Shown in pieces: positions 1 through 8,555 of a stretch of DNA of 64,000 nucleotides. Position 1 is the first letter of the stretch; each line of letters begins with the position of its first letter. Both the position numbers and the translations under genes were made by a program. The stretch lies in the NCBI GenBank assembly GCA_015066225.1, contig SVOT01000008.1:23916-87915 (forward strand), read 5' to 3'. The stretch comes from Oscillospiraceae bacterium (GTDB lineage: Bacteria; Bacillota; Clostridia; Oscillospirales; Acutalibacteraceae). The notes under the pieces are model-generated. The model was not told the DNA's origin. It saw only the letters and a list, made by a program, of their open reading frames with translations, and did no database searches.

Positions 1-1
1 G

Positions 2-559
2 ATGAACCACATCGGCACCCATGACACCGCAAGAGTTCTCACAAGCGTTATATTCGACGAAATTGAGCACAAGCCACGAAACATTCAAGCGACCTATAAG
101 CTCACAGGGAGCGACTACGAAAAAGCCAAAGCACTTCTGAAAACCGCCTCTGTTCTTCAATACACTCTGCCGGGCTTCCCCTCCCTTTACTACGGTGACG
201 AAGCAGGCATGCAGGGTGGCGGCGACCCGTTTAACCGAGGATTTTTCCCTTGGGGCGAGGAGGACAAAGACCTTCTCGAATGGTATCAGGCACTCGGTAA
301 AATAAGAAATAGCCTCTCCTGTCTTAAAGACGGCATTTTCAAGCCATATTCCGCAATGCTCTCGTGCGTTGCATACACAAGAGAAAGCGAAAACGAAAAA
401 ATATTCGTTATCGCCAATATGAATCCCCACGAAATCGACTATTATCTACCCGAGGAATTCAAGTATAAAAATGAATTGCTCACAGACACCGTTACTTCAG
501 ATTTTGTAAAAATCAAGCCATACGGCACAGCAATAATAAAAAGTGTATTCAGTTCATAA
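2..559 (+). CDS. GH13 alpha-glycosidase, C-terminal part (5' end outside window)
   Basis: The last 185 residues of a family 13 glycoside hydrolase (alpha-amylase, alpha-glucosidase or neopullulanase type), which hydrolyses alpha-glucosidic bonds in starch-derived oligosaccharides. The segment GTHDTAR matches conserved region IV, whose His and Asp stabilise the transition state. It is followed by the typical LPGFPSLYYGDEAGMQGGGDP stretch of the barrel end (shown broken here: LPGFPSLYYGDE then AGMQGGGDP) and a short C-terminal beta domain. The ATG at position 2 is internal: the catalytic barrel lies upstream of the window. The stop codon sits inside a terminator hairpin. Family is clear; exact substrate cannot be told from this fragment. 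Confidence 0.85.
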   Translation: MNHIGTHDTARVLTSVIFDEIEHKPRNIQATYKLTGSDYEKAKALLKTASVLQYTLPGFPSLYYGDEAGMQGGGDPFNRGFFPWGEEDKDLLEWYQALGKIRNSLSCLKDGIFKPYSAMLSCVAYTRESENEKIFVIANMNPHEIDYYLPEEFKYKNELLTDTVTSDFVKIKPYGTAIIKSVFSS

Positions 560-577
560 CGCTGAATACACTTTTTT
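541..577 (+). terminator. Intrinsic terminator of the GH13 gene
   Basis: A 12-bp perfect stem (541-552 with 562-573), 9-nt loop, then a T run. It overlaps the end of the GH13 coding region. An A-rich 5' flank means it could also stop transcripts arriving from the minus-strand deacetylase gene. Confidence 0.85.
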
Positions 578-589
578 CTATACACTCAA

Positions 590-2881
590 TTAATATGCGT
601 TGTTATAAAGCTTGCCCGCCTCTGCATCAATACCCTTAACAGCCATCAATTCCGAAACGGTAACTAATTGGTAGCCCTCTTTAACAAGCCACGGAACTAT
701 AGTCTCTGTGGCTGATGCGGTTGAGCCGTAAAGGTCGTGCATAAGCACTATTGAGCCGTCACGCACGTCTTTTTTGATTGCCGAAACAACGCTGGAGGCG
801 TTTCGGTTTTTCCAATCCAATGTGTCAACTGACCAGTTGAACATTGGGTACATAACCGAGCTTCTCACAGTTGAGTTAACTGCACCGCCGGGCGTTCTCA
901 CAACAACGGGGGCAACTCCCGTTATTTTTTCAACCGCCTTGTTGGTGGCGTTGATTTCTTCTTTTATTTTTGCCGAGCCCACCGAGGTGAGAATCGTGTG
1001 ATTATATGTGTGGTTACCGATTTCACAGCCCATATCAAAGCTGCGCTTTATGCAATCCTTATATGTGTTAACCCTTGAGCCGACAACAAAGAAGGTTGCT
1101 CTTGCATCATATTTTTCAAGAGTGTCCAGGATTCTTGTTGTTACGGGGGTATAAGGCCCATCATCATAGGTAAGAGCCACCATAGGCTTGTCCGGGTCAA
1201 TTCCGTAAATCGTTTTCGCCGTTGAAACAAGGCTGACGTTTTCATCTGTGAGAACGGTTATTCTGTAATAATTGAGCTTACCGAACGCAGGCTTTTTGTG
1301 AACGTATTCCGTGTTCTTCTTGCCCTTAATTTCGGCTACCTTTTTCCAATCCTCACCCTCTGCTTTACGCTCGATTTTGTAGCCTGTTGCAAGCTCGGAT
1401 TTACTCCAGCCGATAACAACGCCGTTTGGCGAATGTGCAAGCATCAATTCGGGAGCAAGTGCGAAAAGAACCTTTAATCCGTTCTTGTCATAGCTACCCT
1501 TATAAGAGCCTTTGATTTGCTTTACGGTGTAATAATATGTTTTGCCGTCCTTGGCGGTTTTGTCGGAGAATGATGTTTTGCCCTTGCCCACACTGCCCAG
1601 CTTTTTCCACGAGCCCGCTTTGCTGTCTTTTCTGTAAACGATATATTCATCAGCAGAGCCCATATTCTTCCAGCTGATTTTAACGCCCGAACGGCTGCAG
1701 GTTGCCTTTATGCTTTCGGGTGTTTTCAAGGCAAAGCACTCAATGCTCTTCGTAGCCTTTGCACTTTTTACGTTATCCGCCGTAACGGAAGCAACGCTGT
1801 AAAAATATTTTTCGCCGTTTTTAATGGCGGAATCGGAGTATTTTTCACCTTTAACCGTGCCGATTTTCTCCCACTCGGTGTTAGCGGTTTTTCTGTAAAC
1901 AACGTATTTCACAGCCCCCTCCGCCTCGCTCCATTTAACAACAATTTTGTCGCTTGTATTGGTGGCAGATTTCATAACCGGTGCGTTGATATATGTTATA
2001 GTCAGCCCTGTGTGATAACCGCTGATGCTGTTTTTGGTTTTTGCCTTGACGGTGTAGGTGTATTCTGAGCCACCCGAAACAGATTTATCCGAATAACTGT
2101 TTTTATCGCCGCCAACCGTTGCTACCTTTGACCAGGCTGAGCCGTCGGTTTTTTTATAAATCACGTATTCCTCAGCGTTGGGGCATTTCTGCCACTGAAA
2201 TTTAACGTAGCCATCGCCGTTTGACACCCTTTGGGGTACGGGGGCTTGTATAAAGGGCTTGCTTTTTTTGGCGCTCGCCGCACTTTGCTCACCGCCCTTG
2301 AGAGCAATTATTTTATATTGGTTGCTGACCCCCACCTTAACGTCCTTGTCAACGAATTCGGTTTTTGAAGGGTCGGTTATTCTTCTTATTCTCTTATATT
2401 TCGTATTTGTGCTTTTATAAATAACGTAGCCGTCAGAGCTCTCTGAGCATTTCCATTCAAGACGAATTCCCTCTACCGCATTTTCAAGGGTCGTTATTCT
2501 CGGGCAAGAGATATGCGTAAGCTCTGCGCTATCGGTCAGGGGGCTGTCGTTATGTGCATTATATGAGCAAACGGAATATGTATATTTTTCACCGCCGCAA
2601 ACGTTCACGTCGCTATACGAATTGATATAGCAACCCCTCAGGTCTGCGATTTCTTCATTTTCACCGCCGTTTGTGCTTCGATATATTTTGTAGCCCGCAA
2701 CTTTTTCCGCCGTGCTCCAGGTGACGCACACACCCGTTACCGAGTTCGATGCAGTAACCTCCCCGGGTGACGGGGGAATAATATTTCTGCTGTCGCCTGC
2801 AAGTGTGAATGACGTTGCACAGAAGGTAAACGCCAGAACAAACAGGGAAAGCACAAGGAATTTTAAAAGTATTTTTTTCAT
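590..2881 (-). CDS. Secreted polysaccharide deacetylase with fibronectin-III-like repeats
   Basis: A 763-residue exported protein. An N-terminal signal peptide (lysines, then a hydrophobic stretch ending near the Ala-rich AFTFCATSFTLAG) is followed by about six modules of roughly 90 residues that each carry a V-x-W...Y-x-I/V-Y-R/K pattern typical of fibronectin type III domains. The last ~200 residues are a NodB/CE4 deacetylase domain: TYDDGP supplies the catalytic and metal-binding Asp pair, GNHTYNH the metal histidines, then RTPGG and the C-terminal LMHD. Likely removes N-acetyl groups from peptidoglycan or another cell-surface glycan. The start at 2881 is chosen because GGAG at 2888-2891 lies 6 nt upstream; longer starts at 2893 and 2911 lack this. 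Confidence 0.85.
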   Translation of the reverse strand: MKKILLKFLVLSLFVLAFTFCATSFTLAGDSRNIIPPSPGEVTASNSVTGVCVTWSTAEKVAGYKIYRSTNGGENEEIADLRGCYINSYSDVNVCGGEKYTYSVCSYNAHNDSPLTDSAELTHISCPRITTLENAVEGIRLEWKCSESSDGYVIYKSTNTKYKRIRRITDPSKTEFVDKDVKVGVSNQYKIIALKGGEQSAASAKKSKPFIQAPVPQRVSNGDGYVKFQWQKCPNAEEYVIYKKTDGSAWSKVATVGGDKNSYSDKSVSGGSEYTYTVKAKTKNSISGYHTGLTITYINAPVMKSATNTSDKIVVKWSEAEGAVKYVVYRKTANTEWEKIGTVKGEKYSDSAIKNGEKYFYSVASVTADNVKSAKATKSIECFALKTPESIKATCSRSGVKISWKNMGSADEYIVYRKDSKAGSWKKLGSVGKGKTSFSDKTAKDGKTYYYTVKQIKGSYKGSYDKNGLKVLFALAPELMLAHSPNGVVIGWSKSELATGYKIERKAEGEDWKKVAEIKGKKNTEYVHKKPAFGKLNYYRITVLTDENVSLVSTAKTIYGIDPDKPMVALTYDDGPYTPVTTRILDTLEKYDARATFFVVGSRVNTYKDCIKRSFDMGCEIGNHTYNHTILTSVGSAKIKEEINATNKAVEKITGVAPVVVRTPGGAVNSTVRSSVMYPMFNWSVDTLDWKNRNASSVVSAIKKDVRDGSIVLMHDLYGSTASATETIVPWLVKEGYQLVTVSELMAVKGIDAEAGKLYNNAY

Positions 2882-3001
2882 TTTCTTCTCCATAAGTGTT
2901 GATATATACATTATACTCTCTTGTAAGAAAAATCACAATACACAATTCCTTTTTTTATTACATTTCCCGACAATTATTTTTCTTATTTTTCTTTCTATTC
3001 G

Positions 3002-4135
3002 TTGACAAGGCTTTTTAAAAAGATTACAATAATTATTCAGAGTTTTTTGAAAGGGTGTGGTGTTCTGAGCGATAAATCATACAGCATTTCTCTTATTGTT
3101 TTATCCTGCTTTGCTTCTGTTGTCCTTATTCTGGGAACTGTTCTTTGTCTTTTCCCCACAAAACACGAAACAGAAGCCCCAACAGAAAATCCGCCTGTAA
3201 TCGAGGCTGTTGCCACCCCCACCATTGTTGATGATTCTGCCCCGGAAAGCTTTGATTCGCTGATTTCAACAATCTCTCTTTTAAAAAGCACCTATCCCGA
3301 CATTCTCGGTGTGCACACAGCGGGCTATTCAGAAAACGGACGCGAGCTTATGATGCTGACCCTCGGCACGGGTGAGAAAAAGGCGTTTCTCGTCGGTGCA
3401 ATCCACGCACGTGAGCATATCACAACAAAATACCTTTTAAAGGTGACGGAGGATTATTGCCGTGCCTTTTACAGTCAATCGGGCTACTACGGTGCATACA
3501 ATATAAAAGCGTTACTGAGTGAATATACCCTTTATATAATTCCCTGCACAAACCCCGACGGTCTTGAGATAATCTCCGGCAGGCAAAGCGTGAAAAACGG
3601 CGTGCGCGTTTCAAAGCTCTCCGAATACAAATCAAATGCCAACGGAGTTGACCTCAACAGAAACTTTCCCCTTGCCTGGGATTATATAAACAATAACGTT
3701 CATTCTCCCGCGGACTATTATTTCAAGGGCTATGAAAGCGGCTCCGAGGCTGAAACCAAAGCCCTTATGACCCTTTGCCGGAATAATAATTTTGATTTTC
3801 TCATTTCATTCCACATAAAAGGCAACTGCATTTTCTGGGGTGACAACCACAACACGCAAAACAATGCTCTTTATAAAGCCTTTGCCACCGACATTGCCAC
3901 ACCCTGCTCATTGTATCTTCCCGACCCAACAAAGAAAGCTAAGGACTATGGCGGCGGCTTTGAAAATTGGTTCAGACACACCTTAGGAAAGCCCGGTATA
4001 TGCATTGAGCTTGCCGACAACGAAAATAAAATTCTCCCCTTATCCGATGAAAACTACGAGGATTTTGACTCCTTTGTGAACTACCGATTGACCTCATTCG
4101 CCCCTGCGGCGGCTATGGCATCCGCCAATAAATAA
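3002..4135 (+). CDS. M14 family zinc carboxypeptidase, membrane-anchored
   Basis: A 377-residue protein with one N-terminal transmembrane segment (about residues 30-52) and an extracytoplasmic M14 peptidase domain. The zinc motif H-x-x-E is in GAIHAREH; the second zinc His is in SFHIKG; the catalytic Glu is in ICIELAD. TNPDGLE and NGVDLNRNFP are the substrate-binding signatures of the family. Probable substrates are peptidoglycan stem peptides (as for gamma-D-Glu-diaminopimelate peptidases) or dietary peptides. The TTG start has no convincing ribosome-binding site, so the true start is uncertain. Followed 14 bp later by the MFS gene, probably in one operon with it and the HAD phosphatase. Confidence 0.8.
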   Translation: MTRLFKKITIIIQSFLKGCGVLSDKSYSISLIVLSCFASVVLILGTVLCLFPTKHETEAPTENPPVIEAVATPTIVDDSAPESFDSLISTISLLKSTYPDILGVHTAGYSENGRELMMLTLGTGEKKAFLVGAIHAREHITTKYLLKVTEDYCRAFYSQSGYYGAYNIKALLSEYTLYIIPCTNPDGLEIISGRQSVKNGVRVSKLSEYKSNANGVDLNRNFPLAWDYINNNVHSPADYYFKGYESGSEAETKALMTLCRNNNFDFLISFHIKGNCIFWGDNHNTQNNALYKAFATDIATPCSLYLPDPTKKAKDYGGGFENWFRHTLGKPGICIELADNENKILPLSDENYEDFDSFVNYRLTSFAPAAAMASANK

Positions 4136-4149
4136 GAAAAGAGAAGCTT

Positions 4150-5415
4150 ATGAAAACCCAACAATACCTTGAAAACAAAAAACTTTCCGCGTTGATTTTC
4201 GCCGTCTGCTTTGCGGCATACACCTCCTCATATATCGGCAGAATCAACCTTTCGGCGGCACTTCCCGCAATTATCGGCGAGGGGCTTTTCACAAAATCTC
4301 AGGCAGGCATAATCGGCTCCGCCTTCTTTTTTGTCTATGGTGCGTTTCAGATAATCAACGGCTTTCTCGGTGATAAAATCTCACCCTTTAAAATGATTAT
4401 CACGGGCACCTTGCTTTCGGGGCTTGCCAACATAGCTATGACAACGTGTTCATCAAATATTGCTATGGCTGTGATATGGGGCTTCAACGGCTTTGCTCTC
4501 TCGCTGCTGTGGTCTGCAATTCTTAAAATCCTTGCCAACATCATTAACGACGATATGCGGCAGAAAGCCTGCCTCAACATAAGCGCAACGCTCCCCATCG
4601 GAACGGTTGTAGCATATCTGCTGGCTTCACTTTCCATAAAATTCCTCAACTGGCGATATGTATTTTACATCCCTGCGGCAATCCTTATTATTGTCTGCAT
4701 TTTCTTCACAGCATCATATTTCACAATAAAGCCCCACATAACCCAAAGGGCAATTCAGACACCCTCCTCAACGGGTAAAGACCCCAAAAAATCCTCAACT
4801 GTAAAGCTTTTACCCTTGTTAGTTCTTGCGGGTGTGTTTATAGTTCTCCCCGCCGACGCCATTCACGGCGCGATAAAAGAGGGTATCACCACCTGGGTGC
4901 CCACAATGATAACCGAGGTTTATTCAACCGACGCTTCATTTTCGGCTTTTCTTTCAATTCTTTTGCCCATATTCAATCTTTCGGGCGTTTACATTATCAC
5001 CCCTGTTTACAACAAAATTTTCAAGAAAAACGAGCTGAAAACCGCCACCGCAATCCTGCTCTTTGCGCTGGCTCCCCTTTCACTTCTCATTTTCATAAAA
5101 GACCTTCCCATAATTGTCAGCGTTGCGCTTCTTGCAGTTATCACCACCGCTATGCACGCCTTCAACTATATGATAATCACTCTTGTACCAATGCGCTTTG
5201 CATTCTGTTCAAGAACCGCAACCGTCACAGGCATTATGAATGCCACCGCCTACGTCGGCTGCGCCGCCGCTTCATACGGCTTCGGCGTTATCTCAGACAA
5301 AATCGGCTGGAACGGTACTATTGTTGTCTGGCTTGTGCTTGATGCTGTAGGAATGCTGATAACGCTTCTTGCAACAGGCAAATGGAAACGCTTTATTAAA
5401 GGAGAAAGCAAATGA
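4150..5415 (+). CDS. MFS transporter (OPA/glycerol-3-phosphate-like)
   Basis: A 421-residue integral membrane protein with about 12 hydrophobic segments. The first helix region (AAYTSSYIGRINLSAALP) and the loop after helix 2 (GDKISPFK) resemble organophosphate:phosphate antiporters and related major facilitator permeases. A central hydrophilic loop near residue 205 divides the two six-helix halves. The substrate cannot be read from the sequence. The stop codon overlaps the start of the downstream HAD phosphatase (ATGA), suggesting translational coupling and perhaps import of a phosphorylated compound that is then dephosphorylated; that link is inference. Confidence 0.75.
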   Translation: MKTQQYLENKKLSALIFAVCFAAYTSSYIGRINLSAALPAIIGEGLFTKSQAGIIGSAFFFVYGAFQIINGFLGDKISPFKMIITGTLLSGLANIAMTTCSSNIAMAVIWGFNGFALSLLWSAILKILANIINDDMRQKACLNISATLPIGTVVAYLLASLSIKFLNWRYVFYIPAAILIIVCIFFTASYFTIKPHITQRAIQTPSSTGKDPKKSSTVKLLPLLVLAGVFIVLPADAIHGAIKEGITTWVPTMITEVYSTDASFSAFLSILLPIFNLSGVYIITPVYNKIFKKNELKTATAILLFALAPLSLLIFIKDLPIIVSVALLAVITTAMHAFNYMIITLVPMRFAFCSRTATVTGIMNATAYVGCAAASYGFGVISDKIGWNGTIVVWLVLDAVGMLITLLATGKWKRFIKGESK

Positions 5416-5978
5416 ACGTTTACGATTTCGATGAAACAATCTACGACGGAGAAAGTGTTTTAGATTTTTTCTTTTTCTACACAAAAAGGGATAAATCAAT
5501 CCTCAGATATATTCCCAGAGTTCTCTGGGCATTCGCAAAATATAAAATGGGTAAAATCACCGTTGAAAAGGCTCTTTCACAATATGCAGCTCCCGTTACC
5601 GAGCTTTTCAACGAAAAGGGCAATATCCCGCAGGAGTTTCAGGCATTCTGGGATACGCACATGCACAAAATAAAGCCCTTTTACAAGGATATTCAAAGTG
5701 ACGACGACCTTATTATCTCCTGCTCACCCGAGTTTTCACTTGAGATAATCTGCAAGCGCCTCGGCATAAAAAGCTATCTGGGCACAGTTGTTGACACCGA
5801 AACGGGTGAAATAAAGCGCCTTTGTCTTCGTGAAAATAAGGTCAAGGCTTTTTTCGAGGAATACCCCGACACAGAAATCGAGAATTTCTACACCGACTCT
5901 CTCAACGACCAGCCCCTTATTGATATCAGCAAAAACGCATACCTTGTCAAAGGTGATAAAATAACAAAAATAAAATAA
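5412..5978 (+). CDS. HAD-superfamily phosphatase, PSPase-like (subfamily IB)
   Basis: A 188-residue haloacid dehalogenase fold hydrolase. Motif I is DFDET near residue 5, with the nucleophile Asp and the acid/base Asp two residues later. Motif II is SCSPEF, motif III the Lys in LRENKVKAF, and motif IV FYTDSLND. The helical cap region resembles phosphoserine phosphatase and YfhB-type proteins. It overlaps the MFS gene by 4 bp and so is probably co-translated with it. Likely acts in the cytoplasm on a small phosphate ester; the substrate is unknown. Confidence 0.8.
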   Translation: MNVYDFDETIYDGESVLDFFFFYTKRDKSILRYIPRVLWAFAKYKMGKITVEKALSQYAAPVTELFNEKGNIPQEFQAFWDTHMHKIKPFYKDIQSDDDLIISCSPEFSLEIICKRLGIKSYLGTVVDTETGEIKRLCLRENKVKAFFEEYPDTEIENFYTDSLNDQPLIDISKNAYLVKGDKITKIK

Positions 5979-5986
5979 AAAACATA

Positions 5987-6024
5987 ACCTCCGCCACCTG
6001 AGAATATACTGAAGTGACGGAGGT
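5987..6024 (+). promoter_or_regulatory. Hairpin covering the yabP ribosome-binding site
   Basis: The arms 5987-5997 and 6014-6024 pair with a single mismatch around a 16-nt loop. The right arm contains the GGAGG Shine-Dalgarno of yabP (start at 6031), so the fold would hide it. There is no T run behind the stem, so it is not a clear terminator. Confidence 0.5.
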
Positions 6025-6030
6025 GTTATT

Positions 6031-6312
6031 ATGACAGATGAAAAAAGAACGGGGCTTATCCCTCACAACTGCATTCTTGAAGACAGGCGTACCCTGTCCG
6101 TTTCGGGCGTCAACGACGTCGGCAGCTTTGATGAAGAAATGATAATTGCTTCAACGGATTACGGCGAGCTCACCGTAAAAGGGGAAAAGCTCCACATAAC
6201 AAAGCTTTCGCTTGAAATAGGCGAGCTGTGTATTGAGGGCAACATCGCCGCCATTTCCTATGCAGACGTGCCCGACAAAAATGTCAGCTTCTTCTCGAAA
6301 GTGTTCAGATAA
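6031..6312 (+). CDS. yabP: Sporulation protein YabP
   Basis: A 93-residue protein matching the YabP family in length, composition and context: IPHNCILEDRRTLSVSGVND is the typical opening and GELTVKGEKLHI the central motif. In Bacillus, yabP and yabQ are mother-cell sporulation genes needed for cortex formation. A strong GGAGG lies 7 nt upstream of the start. The stop shares one base with the yabQ start. Gene order yabP-yabQ-divIC-yabR is the same as in Bacillus subtilis. Confidence 0.9.
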   Translation: MTDEKRTGLIPHNCILEDRRTLSVSGVNDVGSFDEEMIIASTDYGELTVKGEKLHITKLSLEIGELCIEGNIAAISYADVPDKNVSFFSKVFR

Positions 6313-6878
6313 TGTACAGCGTTCCCCATTCACAACAGCTGAGTATTTTTCTTACATCCTTAGGTGTAGGCTTTATCCTCGGCATTTTTTACGATATTCT
6401 CAGAGCCGTGAGACTGAGCATAACAAAAAACAAAAAGGCGTGCGTTTTTTTTGACATTCTGTATTTTATTGTTACCGCCATTGCTTCTTTTATTTTCATT
6501 CTCGCCGCCAACAAAGGCGAAATCCGTTTTTATATTATCGCTGGTGAAATAATAGGCTGGGCTTTTTATTACCTTTCATTCGGTATCGCCGTTGTCAAAT
6601 TCACAGATAAACTCGTATCCGCTTTCCGCAGCTTCTGCTCGTTGATTTTCAGGGTAATAACCCTTCCATTCCGTGCGGTTATAAGACTAATTAAAGCCAT
6701 CATTAAAAAATCATCGCCCATTTTCAAAAAAACAGAAAAAAAGTCATCAAAAATGCGAAAAAAGGTATTGCAAAAACTACACTTGTATGTGTATAATTTA
6801 TTTGGTGTGTTTTGTGCAAAATCAAAAAAGCATTCGAAAGGCGGTAACAGCGATGGCAAAGAACAAAAAGCGCAATAA
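6312..6878 (+). CDS. yabQ: Spore cortex protein YabQ
   Basis: A 188-residue membrane protein with about four or five hydrophobic segments in the first 115 residues (FLTSLGVGFILGIFYDILRA is the family opening) and a Lys/Ser-rich cytoplasmic tail. YabQ is required for spore cortex synthesis in Bacillus and is targeted to the outer forespore membrane. Starts on the last base of the yabP stop codon and overlaps the divIC start by 26 bp, so the cluster is tightly coupled. The basic tail (KKSSPIFKKTEKKSSKMRKK) has no recognised motif. Confidence 0.88.
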   Translation: MYSVPHSQQLSIFLTSLGVGFILGIFYDILRAVRLSITKNKKACVFFDILYFIVTAIASFIFILAANKGEIRFYIIAGEIIGWAFYYLSFGIAVVKFTDKLVSAFRSFCSLIFRVITLPFRAVIRLIKAIIKKSSPIFKKTEKKSSKMRKKVLQKLHLYVYNLFGVFCAKSKKHSKGGNSDGKEQKAQ

Positions 6879-7158
6879 AAAGTCACGCAGCATCAGCGTT
6901 GTTCTTCTCATTGCCACCATTGCCGTTGTTATTTTTTTCATTGTTTCCTTCGTCAAGGTAAACAACGAAAAAAATCAGAAGGAACAGCAAAAAGCTGAAC
7001 TTTCAAGCCTTTACGAAAGCCAGACCGAAGCCAACTCTAATCTCAAGGAAACGATTAAAAACGGCGTCGATGATGACCTTGCAGAAAACCACGCACAGGA
7101 TGAGGGGTATGTCAAGCCAAACCAACACGTTTATATTGACATCACACCCGGCGCTTAA
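6853..7158 (+). CDS. divIC: Septum formation initiator, DivIC/FtsB-like
   Basis: A 101-residue single-pass protein: basic cytoplasmic N-terminus (MAKNKKRNKK), one transmembrane helix (about 15-35), and an external coiled coil (KVNNEKNQKEQQKAELSSL). This is the layout of FtsB/DivIC, which joins FtsL and DivIB/FtsQ to activate septal peptidoglycan synthesis. The start at 6853 is preferred over longer readings because AAAGGCGG lies just upstream. It overlaps yabQ, as the equivalent genes are adjacent in Bacillus. The C-terminal GYVKPNQHVYIDI matches the family end. Confidence 0.85.
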   Translation: MAKNKKRNKKSRSISVVLLIATIAVVIFFIVSFVKVNNEKNQKEQQKAELSSLYESQTEANSNLKETIKNGVDDDLAENHAQDEGYVKPNQHVYIDITPGA

Positions 7159-7181
7159 ATTATATTCAGTTGAGGTAAACT

Positions 7182-7643
7182 ATGGCAGTGGAAATCGGTT
7201 CGATTCTTGAAGGAAAAGTTACAGGCATCACAAATTTCGGGGCATTCGTTGAGCTTCCCGATAAAGCAACAGGTATGGTACATATCTCTGAGGTTTCAAA
7301 CACCTTTATTAAGGACATTCACGAGAAGCTCTCTGAGGGTGACACAGTAAACGTCAAGGTTATTGACATTAACGAAAAAGGCAAGATTGCCCTTTCAATC
7401 AAAAAAGCTCTCCCCCCCGAAGAAGAATCAAAGCCGAAGCGTCCCGCAGGCGACAGACCCAAAAGGAGCCAGCCCCCTGTATGGACAGGTACGCAGCATT
7501 CAGAACCCGAAAATATGTCTTTTGAAGATATGATGGCAAAATTCAAAAGCGTCAGCGATGAAAAAATGAGCGACCTTAAAAAGAACAACGTTGCAAAACG
7601 CGGTGCGTCAACACCAAGACGTGGCGGCAATTCAAGAGGCTAA
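7182..7643 (+). CDS. yabR: S1 domain RNA-binding protein (YabR-like)
   Basis: A 153-residue protein with one S1/OB-fold RNA-binding domain in the first ~70 residues (GSILEGKVTGITNFGAFVEL, GMVHISEVS, GDTVNVKVIDI, IALSIKKA) and a Pro/Lys/Arg-rich low-complexity tail. YabR-type proteins are general-stress or translation-associated RNA binders; the exact role is not settled. GAGG lies 8 nt upstream of the start. It is the last gene of the yabP-yabQ-divIC cluster and ends at a terminator. Confidence 0.85.
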   Translation: MAVEIGSILEGKVTGITNFGAFVELPDKATGMVHISEVSNTFIKDIHEKLSEGDTVNVKVIDINEKGKIALSIKKALPPEEESKPKRPAGDRPKRSQPPVWTGTQHSEPENMSFEDMMAKFKSVSDEKMSDLKKNNVAKRGASTPRRGGNSRG

Positions 7644-7650
7644 TTTACTA

Positions 7651-7680
7651 AAACCGTGCTTTTGGGCACGGTTTATGTTT
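7651..7680 (+). terminator. Intrinsic terminator of the yabP-yabR cluster
   Basis: A 9-bp stem (7651-7659 with 7666-7674), 6-nt loop, then ATGTTTT. Confidence 0.75.
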
Positions 7681-7693
7681 TGGAGTGAAGATT

Positions 7694-8536
7694 TTGAGAG
7701 AAATAAATGTTTCTTTAATAGAAGATGCTGTTTGTGACCTTTTTACAGAGGCAAACGCCCATCTTCCCAAAGAGCTTGAAAACAAAATAAGGGCTTGCGC
7801 TGAAAGTGAAAGCAACCCCCTTGCTAAAAGCATTTTTTGCGATATGTGCAAAAATCTTGAAAAGGCAACCGAACTCGAAATTCCCATTTGTCAGGATACG
7901 GGCATGGCTGTTCTTTTCTGTGAGCTTGGTCAGGATGTTCACCTTGTGGGCGGCGACTTTAATGAAGCGGTAAATAAAGGTGTCAGCCGTGCCTATAAAG
8001 ACGGCAAAATGCGCTGCTCAATCGTAAGCGACCCATTAAAAAGAGTCAACACCAACGACAACACCCCTGCTCTTATCCACCTTTCCATTGTACCGGGTGA
8101 TAAAATAAAGCTCACCGCCGCCCCAAAAGGCTTCGGTAGCGAGAATATGAGCAGGCTTAAAATGTTCACTCCATCTGCTACTGCGGAGGATATTACAGCT
8201 TTCGTTGTTGAAACCGTGAAAATCGCAGATTCAAACCCCTGCCCGCCTATTGTTGTGGGCGTGGGCATCGGCAGCGATTTTGAGGGCTGTGCACTCCTTT
8301 CAAAAAAGGCACTTTGCAGAAATATTGAAGAACGCAATCCCGATGAATTTTATAAAAGCCTTGAAGAGGATTTGCTTCAAAAAATCAACAGCCTTAACAT
8401 TGGCGCTCAAGGCTTCGGCGGTGACATCACCGCTCTTGGGGTGAATATCGAAACCGCCCCAACCCATATCGCGGGCTTGCCCGTTGCGGTAAACATCGGT
8501 TGCCACGTAACACGTCATAAAGAGCTTGTGCTTTAA
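7694..8536 (+). CDS. Fumarate hydratase class I, alpha subunit
   Basis: A 280-residue iron-sulfur hydro-lyase subunit that, with a beta subunit, interconverts fumarate and malate (or dehydrates tartrate). Three conserved Cys that hold the 4Fe-4S cluster are visible in PICQDTG, FEGCALL and NIGCHVTRH; GFGSENMS and GAQGFGGD are family signatures. The TTG at 7694 is chosen because GGAG at 7682-7685 is 8 nt upstream and MREINVS matches the usual N-terminus; a GTG 9 nt earlier would overlap the ribosome-binding site. No beta subunit gene lies next to it, which is unusual: a repeat element follows instead. Confidence 0.85.
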   Translation: MREINVSLIEDAVCDLFTEANAHLPKELENKIRACAESESNPLAKSIFCDMCKNLEKATELEIPICQDTGMAVLFCELGQDVHLVGGDFNEAVNKGVSRAYKDGKMRCSIVSDPLKRVNTNDNTPALIHLSIVPGDKIKLTAAPKGFGSENMSRLKMFTPSATAEDITAFVVETVKIADSNPCPPIVVGVGIGSDFEGCALLSKKALCRNIEERNPDEFYKSLEEDLLQKINSLNIGAQGFGGDITALGVNIETAPTHIAGLPVAVNIGCHVTRHKELVL

Positions 8537-8552
8537 CGCACAAGCTCTTTAT
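8517..8552 (+). terminator. Terminator-like hairpin at the fumarase gene end
   Basis: A 15-bp perfect stem (8517-8531 with 8538-8552) with a 6-nt loop that spans the stop codon. The T-rich tract is inside the right arm instead of after it. Confidence 0.65.
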
Positions 8553-8555
8553 AGT

